In this document: positions 5,549 to 5,625 of the stretch, piece by piece | How the letters are laid out: every line of letters begins with the position of its first letter | Position numbering within the stretch: position 1 is the stretch's first letter | Assembly: GCA_023430315.1 (NCBI GenBank) | Contig: JAEZAW010000368.1 | Span: forward strand, 1 to 5,625 | Direction of reading: 5' to 3' | DNA from: Pseudomonadota bacterium | Lineage (GTDB): Bacteria; Pseudomonadota; Alphaproteobacteria; Rhizobiales; Hyphomicrobiaceae | DNA: 5,625 nt | Translations under genes and position numbers: made by a program | Notes under the pieces: generated by a model | What the model saw: the letters and a program-made list of their open reading frames with translations, nothing else | The model's database searches: none | Told to the model about the DNA's origin: nothing

Positions 5549-5625
5549 AGCGAGCGCGATAGTCATCGCACGCGATCGTGGGGCCGACGGAGTCGCCAGC
5601 GGCGGGGGGCCCGATGAGTGGAGTG

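Noticed and set aside
5556..5580. Small hairpins after the RidA-family gene (GCGAT/ATCGC and CACG/CGTG)
   Set aside because: Stems of only 4-5 bp without a T-run; expected by chance in GC-rich DNA.
5614..5625. ATG after a G-rich run at the right edge, possible start of a new gene
   Set aside because: Only four codons are visible and the spacing from the G-run is short; it cannot be supported.

Overview
The window is a high-GC stretch that reads as chromosomal DNA of an alphaproteobacterium, most likely of the order Hyphomicrobiales (Bradyrhizobium and relatives). The grounds are the codon use (G/C in most third positions, giving long antisense ORFs), the family mix (YghU-type glutathione transferase, NIPSNAP, PPOX, luciferase-like monooxygenase, RidA-family protein), and a pyrimidine/purine-rich palindromic intergenic repeat of a kind I recall as common in such genomes. 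The taxon is an inference; no rRNA or marker gene is present.

Layout, left to right. Positions 1-210 hold no gene I can support, but they contain a composite palindromic repeat (about 60-207) directly against the 3' end of a minus-strand TylF/MycF-type methyltransferase (211-978). A 282-base divergent intergenic region follows. Next is a plus-strand YghU-type glutathione transferase / disulfide-bond oxidoreductase (1261-2133). It converges on a minus-strand block, with a perfect 11-bp hairpin (2144-2175) between them. The minus-strand block, in transcription order, is: LLM-class flavin-dependent oxidoreductase (4927-3917), small membrane-anchored SNase-like nuclease (3818-3309), PPOX-fold flavin/pyridoxamine-phosphate-oxidase family protein (3226-2642), and NIPSNAP-family protein (2518-2183). 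The gaps are about 98, 82 and 123 bases. A loose transcription unit is possible, but there is no overlap that would force one. Divergent from the LLM gene, across 219 bases, is a plus-strand RidA-family protein (5147-5548) that lacks the catalytic-type arginine of RidA. The last 77 bases hold no supported gene.

Functionally this is a collection of small redox and metabolite-handling enzymes: glutathione chemistry, two probable flavin proteins, and a RidA-fold protein. Nothing ties them into one pathway, and the substrates of the LLM, PPOX, NIPSNAP and RidA-like proteins cannot be read from sequence. I looked for a new system (CRISPR, retron, toxin-antitoxin, phage or transposon ends, tandem repeats, structured RNA) and found none. 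The points most worth a second look are the composite palindromic repeat, the Asp-to-Asn change in the nuclease active site, the Arg-less RidA protein paired divergently with an LLM monooxygenase, and a methyltransferase of an antibiotic-tailoring family with no biosynthetic neighbours in view.
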